Of a stretch of 6,384 nucleotides of DNA, positions 5,048 to 6,384 are shown piece by piece. Every line of letters starts with the position of its first letter. The first letter of the stretch is position 1. Origin of the DNA: Chloroflexota bacterium (lineage in GTDB: Bacteria; Chloroflexota; UBA6077; JACQUR01); contig JACQUR010000196.1 of assembly GCA_016210245.1 (NCBI GenBank), positions 1-6,384 on the forward strand, written 5' to 3'. The translations under genes were made by a program, and so were the position numbers. The notes under the pieces are model-generated. The model was given only the letters and a program-made list of their open reading frames with translations. It made no database searches and was not told where the DNA came from.

Positions 5048-5149
5048 GCGGATTGCGGATTGGGGATTGGGGATTTGAGAGTGCGACGACTCCCGATGCG
5101 CATTTCGCAGTCTGCAGCCCCAGATCGCAATCCGCAATCCGCAATCCGC
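5048..5149. repeat. Inverted heptad arrays around a 53-bp centre
   Basis: The left arm is GCGGATT, GCGGATT, GGGGATT, GGGGATT (5048-5075). The right arm is three exact AATCCGC units (5129-5149). Bases 5048-5068 can pair with 5129-5149 at 20 of 21 positions. The centre (5076-5128) shows nothing I recognise except an ATG at 5096 that is in frame with the DUF433 gene. Confidence 0.88.
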
Positions 5150-5158
5150 CAGGTTGTG

Positions 5159-5395
5159 GTGGCCGAAGTGGAAGTGGCGCCGCGGATCGTCGTGGATGAC
5201 GCGATCCATCCTGGACGGCCAATCATCAAAGGGAGCAGAATTCCTGTGTCGTTGGTCCTGGGCAGCTTGAGCGCTGGCCTGAGCCCGAGCGAGGTGGCGC
5301 GCCAATACGAGGTCGCGGAGGAGGACATCCGCGCGGCGCTGGACTATGCGCGTGCAGTGGCGGAGCAGGAGACAGTTCCCATTGCAGTAGAATAG
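5159..5395 (+). CDS. DUF433 family antitoxin-like protein
   Basis: The 78-residue form matches DUF433, a small winged-helix-like DNA-binding family usually found as antitoxin to DUF5615 PIN-like toxins. The visible signature is PRIVVDDAIHPGRPIIKGSR followed by IPVSLVLGSLSAGLSPSEVA, then ARQYEVAEEDIRAALDYA, the helix-turn-helix end. The start is uncertain. GTG at 5159 (AGG five bases upstream) gives the normal family length. ATG at 5096 would add 21 residues encoded largely by heptad repeats (NPQSAIR). No DUF5615 gene is adjacent; the gene 16 bp downstream is a BrnT toxin. It may be an orphan antitoxin or a third member of the BrnT module. Confidence 0.8.
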   Translation: MAEVEVAPRIVVDDAIHPGRPIIKGSRIPVSLVLGSLSAGLSPSEVARQYEVAEEDIRAALDYARAVAEQETVPIAVE

Positions 5396-5411
5396 ATGCA
5401 GCGCAGCGCGC

Positions 5412-5681
5412 ATGTTTGACTGGGATGAGGGCAACCTCCGGCATGTCGCCGAGCATGGCGTCAGCCCCGAGGAGGCCCAGGAAGCGCTGCTGGACCCGAG
5501 GCGGGTTCCTGCGCCAGCCTATCGGGTATGCGGCGAGCACCGCCGAGCGGTGCTCGGCGCGACGTTGGCAGGCCGGGTCCTGTTCGTGGTATTCACGCAT
5601 CGGACAGGACAGAGGCGAGTAGTCACCGCACGAGACGCGACTGCCCGCGAGCGAGGCCGCTACAGGCGGAGGCGGAAATGA
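5412..5681 (+). CDS. BrnT family toxin
   Basis: The 89-residue protein matches BrnT, a RelE-fold ribonuclease toxin that blocks translation. It opens with FDWDEGNLRHVAEHGVSPEE, the family start (F-x-WD-x-x-N-x-x-K/H-x-x-x-HGVS). The core strand GRVLFVVFTHRTGQRRVV (54-71) and the end TARDATARERGRYRR carry the basic residues that contribute to activity in BrnT. ATG at 5412 is set by the conserved FDWD; no clear ribosome site is present, and the preceding GC-rich bases contain another ATG (5396) in a different frame. The stop overlaps the ATG of the CopG-type antitoxin by 4 bp (ATGA). This is the toxin-first order normal for brnT/brnA. Confidence 0.88.
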   Translation: MFDWDEGNLRHVAEHGVSPEEAQEALLDPRRVPAPAYRVCGEHRRAVLGATLAGRVLFVVFTHRTGQRRVVTARDATARERGRYRRRRK

Positions 5682-6028
5682 GCAGCAGCCGCAAGAAGGG
5701 ACTCACAACTATCCGTCGGCTCGAGGAGATCCCGGAGTTCAGGGACGAAGCCGAGGAGCACGCCTTCTGGGCCAGCCACGAGTTGAGCGACGCCCTGTGG
5801 AGCCAGGCGGAGCCACTCGCCCCTGAGGAGCTACCGCCCCCGCGACCGGCCACTACCCCTGTGGTCATCCACCTGGATGAGACAACGCTACGACGCCTCC
5901 AGGTCCTGGCCCGCCGGCGACACAAGGGGAAAGAGGCGCTACTGAGCGAGCTCATAAGGGAGCGGCTCGATGAAGAGGAGCGGCACGAGAGCCGGCGGCG
6001 AGTAGCGCGCAAGTCCTCCAGTGGTTGA
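5678..6028 (+). CDS. CopG-type (BrnA-like) ribbon-helix-helix antitoxin
   Basis: The 116-residue protein fits the CopG_antitoxin/BrnA type that binds BrnT and represses the shared promoter. Residues 15-43 (LEEIPEFRDEAEEHAFWASH and onward to LW) are the toxin-facing motif IP-x-F-x-(S/D)-E-x-E-E-x-x-FW-x-x-H. The ribbon-helix-helix lies at about 60-97: strand TPVVIHLD, helix TTLRRLQVLARRRHKGKEAL, then LLSELIRERLDEE. ATG at 5678 is preferred because it forms an ATGA overlap with the BrnT stop and GGCGGA lies nearby; longer frames upstream are the shadow of BrnT. Transcription may end in the hairpin at 6073-6109. Confidence 0.85.
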   Translation: MSSSRKKGLTTIRRLEEIPEFRDEAEEHAFWASHELSDALWSQAEPLAPEELPPPRPATTPVVIHLDETTLRRLQVLARRRHKGKEALLSELIRERLDEEERHESRRRVARKSSSG

Positions 6029-6050
6029 GTCCTGGCCACGCGTCGCGATG

Positions 6051-6110
6051 TCGGATTTCGGATTTCGAATGTCGGACTGCGGATTTCGCAGTCCTGAATC
6101 CGCAGTCCGC
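6051..6110. repeat. Heptad-derived perfect hairpin after the CopG antitoxin gene
   Basis: Units TCGGATT, TCGGATT, TCGAATG, TCGGACT, GCGGATT, TCGCAGT are followed by AATCCGC and AGTCCGC. Bases 6073-6085 pair perfectly with 6097-6109 (13 bp, 11-base loop). A competing hairpin pairs 6074-6081 with 6087-6094 (8 bp, 5-base loop). There is no T-run, so it is not a typical intrinsic terminator, though it could protect a 3' end or slow polymerase. Confidence 0.85.
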
Positions 6111-6160
6111 AAGAAGTGCCTGGCGCAGATGGGCGAGGTGGCGAAGGAAAGAAATCTACC

Positions 6161-6370
6161 ATGATCGCCAACGATGAGGAACTGAGGGTAACGCAGGAGC
6201 GCATTTCGCACTTTCAGCGCTGGTTGGCGGACATGCGCCAGACCGCTCGGCCGAAGGAGTTCGAAGCGGTGGCGAGCGGCTACCGTCTGGAGATCGAGCG
6301 GATGCAAGCGGAGGTGCTGGAGTACTTGCTCCGTCCGCTGCCAAGCGAACCCGAGAAGCAACCCGCGTGA
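6161..6370 (+). CDS. Small conserved-looking hypothetical protein
   Basis: The 69-residue protein reads MIANDEELRVTQERISHFQR followed by WLADMRQTARPKEFEAVASG, then a helix YRLEIERMQAEVLEYLLRP. It is mostly helical and probably forms a coiled coil, with no membrane segment or signal peptide. Similar short proteins, with an N-terminal E-L-x-V-T-x-E-R-I pattern, occur beside TA genes in many environmental genomes, but I cannot give a function. ATG at 6161 has AAGGAAAG nine bases upstream, the best ribosome site on the plus strand here. The possible partner would lie beyond the window end. Confidence 0.68.
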   Translation: MIANDEELRVTQERISHFQRWLADMRQTARPKEFEAVASGYRLEIERMQAEVLEYLLRPLPSEPEKQPA

Positions 6371-6384
6371 AACCCAAGACGGGC

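Overview
The window is GC-rich bacterial DNA. It holds one truncated-context transport gene followed by a dense run of small two-gene toxin-antitoxin (TA) type modules. Almost every gene-free gap contains a family of 7-bp repeats based on GCGGATT / AATCCGC. The mix of UPF0175, DUF433, DUF3368-PIN, BrnT, RES and Uma2 genes with such heptad repeats is what I would expect of an environmental bacterium such as a Chloroflexota or similar MAG lineage. That assignment is an inference, and no marker gene in the window settles it.

Layout. 34-888 (+) is an ABC-2 permease of the polysaccharide exporter type. 891-1030 is a 20-unit heptad array, followed at 1039-1066 by a near copy of the permease 3' end. 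1094-2339 (-) is an antitoxin/RES-toxin operon with a clear sigma70-type promoter at 2363-2391. 2510-3266 (+) is a UPF0175 antitoxin/PIN toxin pair. 3259-3394 is a scar: a start that looks like an ABC-transporter ATPase gene runs straight into the 3' end of a BrnT toxin gene. A small intact antitoxin-like gene follows at 3378-3593. After a heptad inverted repeat come a DUF5678-like gene plus a retropepsin-like protease gene (3729-4420), a Uma2 nuclease-fold gene (4459-5028), another heptad inverted repeat, then DUF433, BrnT and CopG-type antitoxin genes (about 5159-6028). The end holds a hairpin made of heptads and a small hypothetical gene (6161-6370). Bases 1-33 and 6371-6384 hold nothing I can name.

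How the parts relate. Polysaccharide ABC permeases of this kind are normally followed at once by their ATPase gene. Here the permease is followed by 2.4 kb of TA modules and repeats, after which only about 12 codons of an ATPase-like start remain. The simplest reading is that TA cassettes and heptad arrays accumulated at the permease/ATPase junction, or that recombination broke that junction. The ATPase must lie elsewhere or be lost. The TA pairs are tightly coupled by overlaps of 4 or 8 bp. Heptads occur at seven loci, in direct and inverted arrangements. In three places (34, 4459 and about 5096) they sit on or next to gene starts and replace the usual ribosome-binding region.
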